Assembly (NCBI RefSeq): GCF_001983175.1
Contig: NZ_MNPW01000013.1
Span: 62,001 to 126,000, forward strand
Reading direction: 5' to 3'
DNA length: 64,000 nt
Origin: Pseudomonas cedrina subsp. cedrina
GTDB lineage: Bacteria; Pseudomonadota; Gammaproteobacteria; Pseudomonadales; Pseudomonadaceae
In this document: positions 49,273 through 56,948 of the stretch, piece by piece
Numbering within the stretch: position 1 is the stretch's first letter
Layout: each line of letters starts with the position of its first letter
Notes under the pieces: generated by a model
Databases searched by the model: none
What the model was told of the DNA's origin: nothing
Seen by the model: the letters and a program-made list of their open reading frames with translations, nothing else
Made by a program: the position numbers and the translations under genes

Positions 49273-50097
49273 ATGCACCAACACACCGAATCGATCAATA
49301 CCCCCAACAATATCGCGCCACGTTTTTCGCAATCTGAAAACGTGGCGCGCGGTGTTTCCATGTCCAGTCTTGAGCTGGTGGACTTCATCAACTCCAAGCG
49401 CAAGAAGGGCGAGCCGACCCTGACGCACAAGAACCTGATCGCCAAAGTGCCGCGTGTTCTCGGCGCCGATCAATCGGCTAAATTTTCAGCCGATTACCTT
49501 GATGCCCGTAGCCGCGTACAAAAGTGCTTTGTGTTCCCCAAGCGTGAAGCCTGCCTTATCGCCATGTCGTACAGCTATGAGCTTCAGGCATTGGTGTTCG
49601 ATCGCATGACGGCGCTTGAGGATCGTGAGCGCGCCCGCGCACTGCCAAGCAATCCAAAGATCATCGGCGAGCTTGCCATTCTGGAGTGCTTTGACCGTAT
49701 GCTGAAGCCAGCGCCCTCTAGCAAAATGCTGATGCTGGCCAAGATCGCCGCCAACAACGGCCTGGACGCCAAATTCCTCCCAGGCTACGCCGTGGACGCC
49801 GCGCCAGACGCCGCTGGCGGGTCATCGATGCCGACCAAGGCAATCACCGTGCTTATCAAAGAACACGCCATTGCCAGCACCGCTCGCGCCTTCAACCTCG
49901 CGCTCAAGGCTCACGGCTTCCTGACTCTGCTCCAGCGCAAAAACTCCAAGCAGGAAATGGTCGATTTCTGGTCCGTGACCGAGAAGGGCCTGGCCTACGG
50001 CAAGAACCTCACCAGCCCTCAATGCCCCCGCGAGACGCAGCCTCACTGGTACGTGGATCGCTTCCTTGAATTGGCCGCTAAGGTCGGGAAGGCCTGA
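49273..50097 (+). CDS. Phage antirepressor/regulatory protein (Rha/ANT-like)
   Basis: A 274-residue protein. Residues about 29-110 (MSSLELVDFINSKRKKGEPTLTHKNLIAKVPRVL, then YLDARSRVQKCFVFPKREACLIAMSYSYELQALVFDRM) follow the Rha/antirepressor N-domain. The C-terminal half (KAITVLIKEHAIASTARAFNLALKAHGFLTLLQRKN) is a winged-helix-like ANT domain. The protein would counter the repressor or regulate the lytic switch. The first codons contain a 13-bp inverted repeat (49314-49349), perhaps an autoregulatory site. Confidence 0.7.
   Translation: MHQHTESINTPNNIAPRFSQSENVARGVSMSSLELVDFINSKRKKGEPTLTHKNLIAKVPRVLGADQSAKFSADYLDARSRVQKCFVFPKREACLIAMSYSYELQALVFDRMTALEDRERARALPSNPKIIGELAILECFDRMLKPAPSSKMLMLAKIAANNGLDAKFLPGYAVDAAPDAAGGSSMPTKAITVLIKEHAIASTARAFNLALKAHGFLTLLQRKNSKQEMVDFWSVTEKGLAYGKNLTSPQCPRETQPHWYVDRFLELAAKVGKA
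49314..49349. repeat. 13-bp inverted repeat in the antirepressor gene
   Basis: CGCGCCACGTTTT (49314-49326) and AAAACGTGGCGCG (49337-49349) with a 10-base loop. A third copy, CGCGCCACGTTTT, occurs at 56460-56472 just after the second holin gene. Function is unknown; a regulatory or DNA-binding site, or an RNA stem in the mRNA, is possible. Confidence 0.7.
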
Positions 50098-50098
50098 C

Positions 50099-51076
50099 AT
50101 GCAATACACCGTCACGATTAACCAGGTGAAGGCGCTGGAGTGGGGGCTGAATTCTCAGCAGGCCCTGCTGTTCGCCTTCGTCTACGGCTGCCCGAGTTGG
50201 ACCAAGCCAATCAAGACTGATGACGGGATCTTCTTCGCGCTGAGCAAGGCCAAGATCATCGAAGAGCTGCCATTGCTTACCGATAAGCCGGACACCGCTT
50301 ACCGCATGCTGAAGGCCCTGGAAGAGGCCGGTTTGATTGAGCTTTCCAGCACTTCAAACATCACGCTTTTTCGCCTCACCGAGAAGGCCGTCGAGTGGAA
50401 CCAGAAGCTTGATGGGTCGGAAAAATATCCGACCCCACCCAAAAACAAAGGTCGGAAAAAAATCCGATCTACCGCGGATAAATCTCCGAGCAAGGTCGGA
50501 AAAAAATCCGAGCAAGGGTCGGATAAATCTCCGACAAATCAGGATACCAATCATCAGGGTACCAATCAGGACACCAGTCAGGACTTGCAGGACGCCACCG
50601 GCAAGCCGGTTCAGTCCCGCGGCTTGGTTCTGGTGGTTGATCGCACCGATACCCCAAGGGTCGAGATCCCCGCTGACATGCCTGGCCCCAAAGACCAGAC
50701 CTGCAAAACCTTCAAGGTCTGGGCGAACTACGCCATGGCCTACCGCAAGCGCTACGGCGCATGGCCTGTGTGGAACGCCAAGGTCGGCGGCCAGCTCGGA
50801 CAACTGGTTGACCGCCTGGGCGCCGACGTCGCCCACCACGTGGCCGCCCACTTCCTGAAAACCAGCGACGCCGCCGTCCTGCGCAAGTGCCACAGCCTCA
50901 ACGAACTGCTGGCGAACGCCGAGAGTTACCACACCCAGTGGGTCACCGGTCAGCGCATCAACGGCACAACCGCCCGCCAAATGGAGCGGACTGAGGCGAA
51001 CCACTCCGCAGCCGAGCAGGCCGCCCAGATGGTTCTGGCCAAACGCCAATCAGGTGACCGCAATGAATACCTCTGA
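50099..51076 (+). CDS. Phage replication initiator (O-like)
   Basis: A 325-residue protein started at the ATG at 50099 (MQYTVTINQVKALEWGLNSQQALLFAFVYG). The N-terminal winged helix (about 1-105; ALSKAKIIEELPLLTDKPDTAYRMLKALEEAGLIEL, then NITLFRLTEKAVEW) resembles phage O/DnaD-type initiators. Residues about 108-175 form a polar linker (KGRKKIRST, KVGKKSEQGS, NQDTNHQGTNQDTSQD), encoded by iteron DNA. The C-terminal domain (about 200-325) includes FKVWANYAMAYRKRYGAWPVWN. It should bind the repeats inside its own gene, as lambda O does. Confidence 0.78.
   Translation: MQYTVTINQVKALEWGLNSQQALLFAFVYGCPSWTKPIKTDDGIFFALSKAKIIEELPLLTDKPDTAYRMLKALEEAGLIELSSTSNITLFRLTEKAVEWNQKLDGSEKYPTPPKNKGRKKIRSTADKSPSKVGKKSEQGSDKSPTNQDTNHQGTNQDTSQDLQDATGKPVQSRGLVLVVDRTDTPRVEIPADMPGPKDQTCKTFKVWANYAMAYRKRYGAWPVWNAKVGGQLGQLVDRLGADVAHHVAAHFLKTSDAAVLRKCHSLNELLANAESYHTQWVTGQRINGTTARQMERTEANHSAAEQAAQMVLAKRQSGDRNEYL
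50415..50536. repeat. Five 20-bp iterons inside the initiator gene, probable phage origin
   Basis: Units: 50415-50434, 50450-50469, 50472-50491, 50494-50513 and 50517-50536, each GGTCGGA(A/T)AAA-N3-TCCGA-N2 with dyad symmetry TCGGA-N8-TCCGA (the third unit starts CCGCGGA). Start spacings are 35, 22, 22 and 23 bp. Read in the protein they fall in all three frames (GSEKYP, GRKKIR, ADKSPS, VGKKSE, GSDKSP). The DNA is therefore conserved, not the peptide, as in lambda-type ori. Confidence 0.85.
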
Positions 51077-51860
51077 AATGAACGACCAGCAGGTTGCCGG
51101 ACTTGCCGCCGCCATCTGCGCAACGGCCGAGGCCATGGGCCAGGAGATGAACCCTGGGACTGCTGCGATGATGGCAGAAGACCTCTGCGCCTACCCGGTG
51201 CCCGTCGTCAAGGCGGCGCTGAAGGCGTGCCGCTTCGAAGTGAAGGGCAAACTGGCTATGGCTGACATCCTGCAGCGTGTCCAGACATCCGACGGCCGCC
51301 CTGGGAAGGACGAGGCCTGGGCAATTGCGATGACCACCAACGACGAATATGAAACCGTGGTGCTGACCGACGAGATCCAGCTGGCACTGGCTGCCGCGAA
51401 ACCAATCCTGGACGGCGGCGACAAAATCGGCGCGCGCATGGCATTCATCGACGCCTACCAACGGTTCGTGGGCCAGTCCCGCGAGGATGCGAAGCCGGTC
51501 AATTGGCACGTTTCGGTCGGCTTTGACGCCAACCGCCGAATCCAGGCTGTCACCAAGGCCATGGAGCTGAAGCGCATCCCTCGCGAACACGCCCAGAAGT
51601 ACCTGGCGGACCTGAGCGTCGAGCCGATCACTGAGGACGGCCGGGCCATTGCTGGCTTGCTCGCTGGCACAGTCACCAAGCCGGAGCCGGCACTTCGCCA
51701 GAAACTGGAGCTCGTGAAGAGCTCGATGCTGGAAATGCGCAAGGCTAGCGCAGAGCAGAAGGACGAAATACGGATAGCAGCGGCCAACGAGTTGGCAGAT
51801 CGCCGGGCGTTACTGATCAGGCAGGCCCAGGAACTGGAAGCGAAGAGGGCGGCGCAATGA
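51063..51860 (+). CDS. Phage replication-region protein, 265 aa
   Basis: Started at the ATG at 51063 (a GTG at 51054 is possible), overlapping the initiator gene by 14 bp. Residues about 10-70 are helical; KGKLAMADILQRVQTSDGRPGKDEAWAIAMT and GGDKIGARMAFIDAYQRFV follow a pattern seen in several Pseudomonas phages. The C-terminal 60 residues are charged coiled coil. It occupies the position of the lambda P helicase loader, but no loader motif was found; the role is unknown. Confidence 0.6.
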   Translation: MNTSEMNDQQVAGLAAAICATAEAMGQEMNPGTAAMMAEDLCAYPVPVVKAALKACRFEVKGKLAMADILQRVQTSDGRPGKDEAWAIAMTTNDEYETVVLTDEIQLALAAAKPILDGGDKIGARMAFIDAYQRFVGQSREDAKPVNWHVSVGFDANRRIQAVTKAMELKRIPREHAQKYLADLSVEPITEDGRAIAGLLAGTVTKPEPALRQKLELVKSSMLEMRKASAEQKDEIRIAAANELADRRALLIRQAQELEAKRAAQ

Positions 51861-52372
51861 GCAAGCCAGCAAAGCCTCGCCCAATGCCCGTGTACCTGGT
51901 GCTGCGCCGACTGGTCGATCCTGCTACCGGCAAGGAGGTAGCCGCGTTCGTGCCGTCCTCCGACGCCGACCGCTCAATCCTCCGCGAGCGGGATTTCCGG
52001 ATCAACACGAAGATCCGCGCCGATCTCAAGCAGCCGCGCAACCCACGATTCAACGGTTTGGTCCACGGCCTGGGCCGCGTGCTTAGCCAGAACATCGACC
52101 GGTTCTCCGGCAAGCAGTCCCACGACGCAATCAAGGCTCTGCAACTGGAGTCGGGCGTGTACTGCGACGAGGAAGCGTTCGATATCCCAGGTCTGGGCCA
52201 GCTCACCCGCAAGACACCCCGCAGCCTTTCCTACGACTCAATGGGGGAGGAGACCTTCCAAGACTTCTGGCGCCAGTGCTGCGCGTACCTGGTGCTGCAC
52301 GATTGGCCGACGCTCACGGAAGAGCGCTTGACCGAAATGGCGGAATTTGAAGCGTTCAAGGAGGCCGCATGA
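51857..52372 (+). CDS. DUF1367-like phage protein
   Basis: A 171-residue protein with PRNPRFNGLVHGLGRVL and KTPRSLSYDSMGEETFQDF, which match the DUF1367 pattern (R-N-x-x-F near the first third, then K-S-I-S-F/Y-x-x-M near the end). The family occurs in lambdoid nin regions with unknown function. Overlaps both neighbours by 4 bp. Confidence 0.55.
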   Translation: MSKPAKPRPMPVYLVLRRLVDPATGKEVAAFVPSSDADRSILRERDFRINTKIRADLKQPRNPRFNGLVHGLGRVLSQNIDRFSGKQSHDAIKALQLESGVYCDEEAFDIPGLGQLTRKTPRSLSYDSMGEETFQDFWRQCCAYLVLHDWPTLTEERLTEMAEFEAFKEAA

Positions 52373-52671
52373 GCCATAACTTCAAGCCGGGCGACCTGGC
52401 GATGATCGTTGATCGTCGCGCACGTGAAGCGAACGTAGGAAGAACAGTTTCCCTGGTCAAAAGCCTCGGTTCACCAGCTGTGTATTTTTGGGAAGGGGTT
52501 GAGTACCGCAATACGACTGGGAGCCAGATTTGGGTGATCGAGGTGAATGGTGAGCCTCTGGAAGCGCGCCGGAAGGCCTACGTCATGCGCGGGCCAATTT
52601 GCGAATACAAGCTGATGCCTCTGCGCGGCGACTTCACCCATGAGCAGCAAAGAGCCAAGGAGGCTGTATGA
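52369..52671 (+). CDS. Hypothetical phage protein, 100 aa
   Basis: A beta-rich basic protein (MSHNFKPGDLAMIVDRRAREANVGRTVSLV), like a small KOW/SH3-type barrel: the G-D-L-A-x-I start and G-R-T-V-x-L follow that pattern. Overlaps both neighbours by 4 bp in the nin-like segment. Function unknown. Confidence 0.6.
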   Translation: MSHNFKPGDLAMIVDRRAREANVGRTVSLVKSLGSPAVYFWEGVEYRNTTGSQIWVIEVNGEPLEARRKAYVMRGPICEYKLMPLRGDFTHEQQRAKEAV

Positions 52672-53267
52672 CTATCGAGCGGAAGCCGGCCAAGCCTAAG
52701 AAATGCCGCGTTGCTACGTGCGGGGCCTCATTCGTCCCTTCGCGTATGGGGCAGGCGGTTTGCAGCCCGGCCTGCGCAATGATCGACGCGCCCAGGCACC
52801 AGCCGAAGGCCCGCAAGGCCCTGGCGCAAATCGAGCGCAAGGAAATCAAGGTCCGCAAAGAGAAGCTGAAGTCCCGCGGCGACCACATGCGCGAGGCCCA
52901 ACAGGCATTCAACGCGTACATCCGAGCCCGGGACCAGGCCGCCGGCCACCTGTGCATCTCCAGTGGCAAACCTTTGGACTGGAGCGGCAATGCGGTAGAT
53001 GCAGGCCATTACCGCAGCGTCGGCTCCGCACCGCACCTGCGCTTCGATGAGCGCAACTGCCACGCACAGAGCAAGCAGGACAACCGGTTCCTATCCGGCA
53101 ACGCCGTGGACTACCGGATAGGCCTGATCGAGCGCATCGGCCAGGAGGCAGTCGACGCGCTGGAGGCTGATCAGGCGCCGCGCAAGTACTCCCTCGAGCA
53201 GATCAAGGGCATCAAGGCCTATTACCGGGCAAAGACAAGAGAACTGAAAAAAGGAGAGGCCGCATGA
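52668..53267 (+). CDS. ninG: NinG recombination protein
   Basis: A 199-residue NinG (Rap) family protein. It has an N-terminal zinc knuckle (CRVATCGASFVPSRMGQAVCSPAC), then a basic linker, then GHLCISSGKPLDWSGNAVDAGHYRSVGSAPHLRFDERNCHAQSKQDNRFLSGN, the family's core with HNH-like H/N residues. Lambda Rap is a Holliday-junction-specific nuclease that helps phage recombination. Part of an overlapping chain of right-operon genes. Confidence 0.92.
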   Translation: MTIERKPAKPKKCRVATCGASFVPSRMGQAVCSPACAMIDAPRHQPKARKALAQIERKEIKVRKEKLKSRGDHMREAQQAFNAYIRARDQAAGHLCISSGKPLDWSGNAVDAGHYRSVGSAPHLRFDERNCHAQSKQDNRFLSGNAVDYRIGLIERIGQEAVDALEADQAPRKYSLEQIKGIKAYYRAKTRELKKGEAA

Positions 53268-53809
53268 CCTATCGCAACGTTGTTTCAGCAGTAGTTAGCG
53301 CCCTTGCGGCCGAGACCATCAGTTCTGCCGGCGGCTGCGACTTTGAGCCGAAGGTGCAGTGCGCCAAGCAGAAAGGGGAGATCGTCGGCAAAGAGGCGGC
53401 GTTTCTCCAGGACTGCTGGGTATTTGGGCGGCTTCACAAAGCGCTGACCCCGGTGCACTGGCGCGCGCTGGTGGCGAAGTACTCGACGCATGAGGAACGA
53501 AAGCACGGCGCGATACTGGAGCTGCTCAACTCGGTGCGCACGCCGGCGCCGAAACGCTTCCGTGAATGTGCTGTACTGACTTGGGCCATTCCGCAAGTTG
53601 CCGGTGCCGAGGGCAAGCGTTCTGCAGCGGTGCTGCCGGCCGCCTGGTACGACATCACCAATTGGGACAACGACGGCAAACCAGAATCGACTCGGTACCG
53701 GTGGCGATCAACTATTCGCAAGGCGCTCGATGACCAAGTGAACGAGGCGCTGACAGCCGCCCAGGAACTGCTCGACGCGGAGGGCTTGATCGAAAGTTGC
53801 GCGGCGTAG
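53264..53809 (+). CDS. Hypothetical protein at the antiterminator Q position
   Basis: A 181-residue basic/neutral protein (MTYRNVVSAVVSALAAETISSAGGCDFEPKVQCAKQKGEIVG) directly after ninG (ATGA overlap) and before the late genes, where lambda-like phages have Q. It contains HWRALVAKYSTHEERKHGAILELL, a possible helix-turn-helix of Q-type regulators, but no zinc finger. A late-gene antiterminator is an inference from position and that pattern. Confidence 0.5.
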   Translation: MTYRNVVSAVVSALAAETISSAGGCDFEPKVQCAKQKGEIVGKEAAFLQDCWVFGRLHKALTPVHWRALVAKYSTHEERKHGAILELLNSVRTPAPKRFRECAVLTWAIPQVAGAEGKRSAAVLPAAWYDITNWDNDGKPESTRYRWRSTIRKALDDQVNEALTAAQELLDAEGLIESCAA

Positions 53810-53921
53810 CAAAAAGTAATTGTATTGAGTGAGAAAGTGAGAGATTATTTACCTATCCTGTCGATCTTGCGCGTTAGGGATCGATGACCGTGTCCCATCG
53901 GGATCATCGGCAGCAGGGTGT

Positions 53922-54122
53922 TTGCTCGTAGTCGGCGCTGTTGGGTACCTGATTCTTGTTGTACTTAAGTATCTTGTTCAAAAACTGCAACAGCCAAGCG
54001 TAGTGGTACCGTCTGCGAAGGAGGTTAGTCAAATGGCTAATATCGACACCGCGTTTCTTGAAACCAGCAACAATGTTGGCGCCGGACTCGTAGCAAGCTC
54101 ACTATTTGCCGCTCTGATTTGA
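53922..54122 (+). CDS. Possible small membrane protein, TTG start
   Basis: A 66-codon frame with one membrane segment (VVGAVGYLILVVLKYLV) followed by a polar tail. An internal ATG at 54034 gives 29 residues (MANIDTAFLETSNNVGAG...). Ribosome site AGGG is near the TTG. It lies between the Q-position gene and a terminator. May be a late leader gene or chance. Confidence 0.3.
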   Translation: MLVVGAVGYLILVVLKYLVQKLQQPSVVVPSAKEVSQMANIDTAFLETSNNVGAGLVASSLFAALI

Positions 54123-54140
54123 GTCCGTAAGGGCTCCACG

Positions 54141-54167
54141 AACCCCGTCCACAAGGCGGGGTTTTTT
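54141..54167 (+). terminator. Terminator before the com gene
   Basis: Stem AACCCCG (54141-54147) / CGGGGTT (54157-54163), followed by TTTTT. It isolates the com/bacteriocin cassette from upstream reading unless antiterminated. Confidence 0.75.
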
Positions 54168-54208
54168 ATTGCCCACGGAAAGGGTGATTCAGCAAAAGGA
54201 ATTTGCAG

Positions 54209-54406
54209 ATGTTGAGAGAATTCAGGTGTGGTAACTGCAAAAAGCTTCTCGCCCGTATGGGTGGGTTTACAGAGCTCCAGATCAAATGTTCCCGATGCGG
54301 GACGTTGAATCATGTGAAGGCCGCGAGCCTCGAGCAATCGCCTTTGAGCGACATGAAAGCGGAATCCTCCGCGACAAATCATTCGACTCAAAGGTTCTAC
54401 AAATGA
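54209..54406 (+). CDS. com: Com-family zinc-finger regulator
   Basis: A 65-residue protein started at the ATG at 54209. It has the Com pattern MLREFRCGNCKKLLARMGGFTELQIKCSRCGTLN, with cysteines 7, 10, 27 and 30. In phage Mu, Com binds mom mRNA and activates its translation. Here the stop overlaps the next gene's ATG (ATGA), so Com is translationally coupled to the bacteriocin-like gene and not to mom. Whether it regulates it is not known. Confidence 0.78.
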   Translation: MLREFRCGNCKKLLARMGGFTELQIKCSRCGTLNHVKAASLEQSPLSDMKAESSATNHSTQRFYK

Positions 54407-55317
54407 CAATCGAACTAGCGCCAACATACGTTTACCCAGACCAGCCAGGCCTTCCGGGTTCTTTTTCTATTGACTCCTCATGGTCCAATCAATTTCTCAA
54501 TCTGCCTGCCGCGCAGGCTGAGGTTGAGTTTATTAATAGTGCAGTACCAAACATGATGCTGAACGGTGAAGGCATCCGTGAAGCTGCGCAGAGATGCGAT
54601 AGTCTTGCTGTCATGGAGCAGGCCTTTCTGGGCTTTAGCGGCCAGGTAGAGATTAGTTTGCGGCAGGATCTTCAGGTCCACTGCCAAGCCGCGTTGACGC
54701 TGCTTCAGACCTATTCCAGTTATAACGGCGCCCCGTACTACATTGGTAATGGTCGAGGAGACTATTTTGAGCCGGCTTGGGGTAGTCTTCTCTACTCGGG
54801 TCCGATTACACGTGAAATTCCATTCCGTGCCAACGGGATTGATTTCTATGGCACTCCGCTTATGCCATTGGCGGCAATTGGCTACTGGATCTATGGCGGG
54901 GGTCAGGACCGAAATGTCCACATTGCCTCTCTCAACCTGCAGCTGCTTCCTCGTGATTTTCAGCCGATCGCTAAGCTACTGAATGACCCCAATAATCTTG
55001 GCACCTTTGAAATCAATGAGCCGTTCAGCTACAACATTTTTGACAAGGCACCGATAGACGTGCCTGCAGCCGGCATGCTCGGCCGGGTATCTGGCAATGT
55101 GAAAGGCACCCTTGTTATTCAGTCTGACGGCACGTATGGTTTTAATGGCAGCTATTCCTTGAATCGCGACTACTACGATGCTGACAAAAGCAACCGTACC
55201 TGGGCGCAGGAGGCTCTGACCACTTTCTTGAAAGGGCTAGGTGAGTCGTTCGGTCACAATGACTATTACATCAATATTCTGGGTGAACAGGCCGTTCAAT
55301 ACTCAGGGACAAGGTAG
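54403..55317 (+). CDS. Putative colicin-M-like lipid II-degrading bacteriocin
   Basis: A 304-residue protein (MTIELAPTYVYPDQPGLPGSF). The C-terminal ~80 residues (VSGNVKGTLVIQSDGTYGFNGSYSLNRDYYDADKSNRTWAQEALTTFLKGLGESFGHNDYYINILGEQAV) resemble the catalytic part of colicin M/pyocin M enzymes: a D-Y-Y-D with a later N-R, close to their D-x-Y-D and H-R set with the arginine one residue nearer. Those enzymes cut lipid II in the periplasm. No signal peptide; release by holin lysis would suit. The next gene is a lipoprotein at 8 bp, a possible immunity protein. Family call is by eye; the N-terminal part is not recognised. Confidence 0.62.
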   Translation: MTIELAPTYVYPDQPGLPGSFSIDSSWSNQFLNLPAAQAEVEFINSAVPNMMLNGEGIREAAQRCDSLAVMEQAFLGFSGQVEISLRQDLQVHCQAALTLLQTYSSYNGAPYYIGNGRGDYFEPAWGSLLYSGPITREIPFRANGIDFYGTPLMPLAAIGYWIYGGGQDRNVHIASLNLQLLPRDFQPIAKLLNDPNNLGTFEINEPFSYNIFDKAPIDVPAAGMLGRVSGNVKGTLVIQSDGTYGFNGSYSLNRDYYDADKSNRTWAQEALTTFLKGLGESFGHNDYYINILGEQAVQYSGTR

Positions 55318-55325
55318 GGATTCAG

Positions 55326-55622
55326 TTGAAAAAGGTTTTCGGAATACTCGCGCTGTTTTTTGCCTGCGTCACGTTGTCTGCATGCGGTAATGAAAAGCAG
55401 GTGGAAAACTGCTCGGGTAAGGGAGAGGCGTTTTTTACCGAGTCACTGAACGCATACTTCTCAAAGCATCCTCGTACTGGGGATGATCAGAGCTATACGT
55501 TACAACCGGGTGCACGTTATGACGAAACCAACGACTGGTGGATTGTCCCGTTCGATTACGGCGATGAGCGAGCCCAAGCTTTGTTGAGTTGCGACGGGCA
55601 CTTGGAGATCAGTTCGCGTTGA
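55326..55622 (+). CDS. Lipoprotein, possible immunity partner
   Basis: A 98-residue protein starting at a TTG (LKKVFGILALFFACVTLSACGN) with GGGATT before it. The signal peptide ends in the lipobox LSAC (Cys 20). The mature part is acidic/mixed and has a later cysteine (CSGKGEAFFTESLNAYFSKHP, then LSCDGHLEI). It lies 8 bp after the bacteriocin-like gene. Colicin M immunity protein acts in the periplasm and is membrane-attached, so a lipoprotein would be in the right place. This role is inferred. Confidence 0.65.
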   Translation: MKKVFGILALFFACVTLSACGNEKQVENCSGKGEAFFTESLNAYFSKHPRTGDDQSYTLQPGARYDETNDWWIVPFDYGDERAQALLSCDGHLEISSR

Positions 55623-55671
55623 TCTGAACCTTGAACCCTCGATCGGTACCTGAGGGTTCATCAGAATTTAA

Positions 55672-55698
55672 AAGGCCTCGCCATCGTGCGGGGCTTTT
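55672..55698 (+). terminator. Terminator after the lipoprotein gene
   Basis: An imperfect stem (GCCTCGC/GTGCGGGGC) followed by TTTTT, ending the com/bacteriocin/lipoprotein cassette. Confidence 0.6.
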
Positions 55699-55786
55699 TC
55701 GTTTTCGGCTCCACCACACCCATCGCTATGGCTGGGAGTGCTGCTGGGGCTGACATATTTCATACATGCCCCACGGAGTCGAGCGC

Positions 55787-56116
55787 ATGGAGTTTCTGCA
55801 TCGCCTGCTCGATAAGACCGAGTGGCTAATCGCCGGCCTGATCGGCGCAATTGTCGCCAGTTGGTGGCACAAGGACGACCTCGCCGATTGGCGCGCATGG
55901 GTGATCTTCCTGATCACAGGTGTGGCCTGTTCGCTGTACCTGACCGGGATGGTGAGCGCTTACCTGAATGTCACCGAGCCGAGCATTGTTGCCGGTATCG
56001 GCTTCCTGCTGGGTACGTTTGGCGGCTCGCTCCTGGCAGCAATCAACCGAGCCATCAAAGCCGCTGACCTCTGGGCGCTTATTCGCCAGCGGTTCGGGGG
56101 AGGCAACCCACCATGA
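55787..56116 (+). CDS. Phage holin
   Basis: A 109-residue membrane protein started at the ATG at 55787 with GGAG upstream (an ATG at 55766 is in frame). Three hydrophobic segments: about 14-29 (WLIAGLIGAIVASWW), 42-63 (AWVIFLITGVACSLYLTGMV) and 70-92 (IVAGIGFLLGTFGGSLLAAI). The tail is basic. It fits small holins, which form pores to let the endolysin out. Overlaps the next gene as ATGA. Confidence 0.75.
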   Translation: MEFLHRLLDKTEWLIAGLIGAIVASWWHKDDLADWRAWVIFLITGVACSLYLTGMVSAYLNVTEPSIVAGIGFLLGTFGGSLLAAINRAIKAADLWALIRQRFGGGNPP

Positions 56117-56457
56117 ATCTTGAACTGATCAACTCCGTCGCCTGCGGCCTTATTGCGCTGTGGGCCACCTGGTGCGTACTTAGCGGGAAGGTGAGGGACG
56201 GCATTCTCGGGAAGCTGATCTACACCACGATCGCCATCACAGGTTTCGTTGTGTCGGTGCGCAGCCAAAACATCTTCTTTGGCCCGACGACTGCTGGCCT
56301 GACGCTGCATGTCGCCCTGGCCATGGCCGGTGCCCGCCACATCTTCATGGTCACGTACTGGCAGCCGGTTAAAGCCTGGCTTTGCCGGACGCTCAACTGC
56401 GAACACTGCATGAGCTGCCCAAAGGCGCCTGAAGGTATCGAGCGGCGCAAACAGTAA
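56113..56457 (+). CDS. Second membrane protein of the lysis region (holin/antiholin-like)
   Basis: A 114-residue protein with three hydrophobic segments (LINSVACGLIALWATWCVL, LIYTTIAITGFVVSV, LTLHVALAMAGARHIFMV) and a short cysteine-bearing tail (CRTLNCEHCMSCP). Coupled to the holin gene by ATGA. Such pairs often work as holin and antiholin; which is which cannot be told here. Confidence 0.6.
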   Translation: MNLELINSVACGLIALWATWCVLSGKVRDGILGKLIYTTIAITGFVVSVRSQNIFFGPTTAGLTLHVALAMAGARHIFMVTYWQPVKAWLCRTLNCEHCMSCPKAPEGIERRKQ

Positions 56458-56459
56458 TT

Positions 56460-56472
56460 CGCGCCACGTTTT
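56460..56472. repeat. Third copy of the 13-bp CGCGCCACGTTTT element
   Basis: Same 13-mer as the left arm of the inverted repeat at 49314-49349, 7 kb away, in the short gap after the second holin gene. Confidence 0.6.
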
Positions 56473-56504
56473 CGAATGCGCCAAATCGTTGCGCAGCTCT
56501 TAAG

Positions 56505-56891
56505 CTAACTGTTTGTTTTGAGGGATCCCTGAATATTGTGAAGCGCGTACGAAAGCTCGTGCTCTACTTCGTGAAGCCCCTGGTTCCACTTTTCGCTATG
56601 TGGACTCGTATCGGTCCTCATTCGAAAGTTCGCGGACGTACTCCTAACGGCTGGACCAAAGAAGAACTGCTCCAAGTCCGTTTTTGGTTCTTTCCTGCGC
56701 GATAGTGTTTCGTGCTTGGCCGCGTCTTTGATCTCATCCTTCAGCTTGGTCAGCCGGATTTTTAAAAGGTCGATGCTGTTTGACGAGAGTCTTGATTTAT
56801 CGGCGGCGTCATCGACTAGGCTCCGGGCTTCGTCATGCCATCGCTGTAGTTCACCAATAATGGCCAGAGCCTCGTTGTGGTCCAGTTCCAT
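56505..56891 (-). CDS. Minus-strand accessory gene in the late region, 128 aa
   Basis: Started at the ATG at 56891 with GGAGG 6 bases upstream (the ATG at 56903 has no site). A helical charged protein with a coiled-coil-like first half (IIGELQRWHDEARSLVDDAADKS..., LKIRLTKLKDEIKDAAKHETL). Opposite in direction to the late genes, so probably expressed in the lysogen. No family recognised. Confidence 0.5.
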   Translation of the reverse strand: MELDHNEALAIIGELQRWHDEARSLVDDAADKSRLSSNSIDLLKIRLTKLKDEIKDAAKHETLSRRKEPKTDLEQFFFGPAVRSTSANFRMRTDTSPHSEKWNQGLHEVEHELSYALHNIQGSLKTNS

Positions 56892-56948
56892 TTGTTCCTC
56901 CATCGTGCGCGGGGTAGGTGTGCCGCAGGTGAGTGCGGCACGGGTGAG

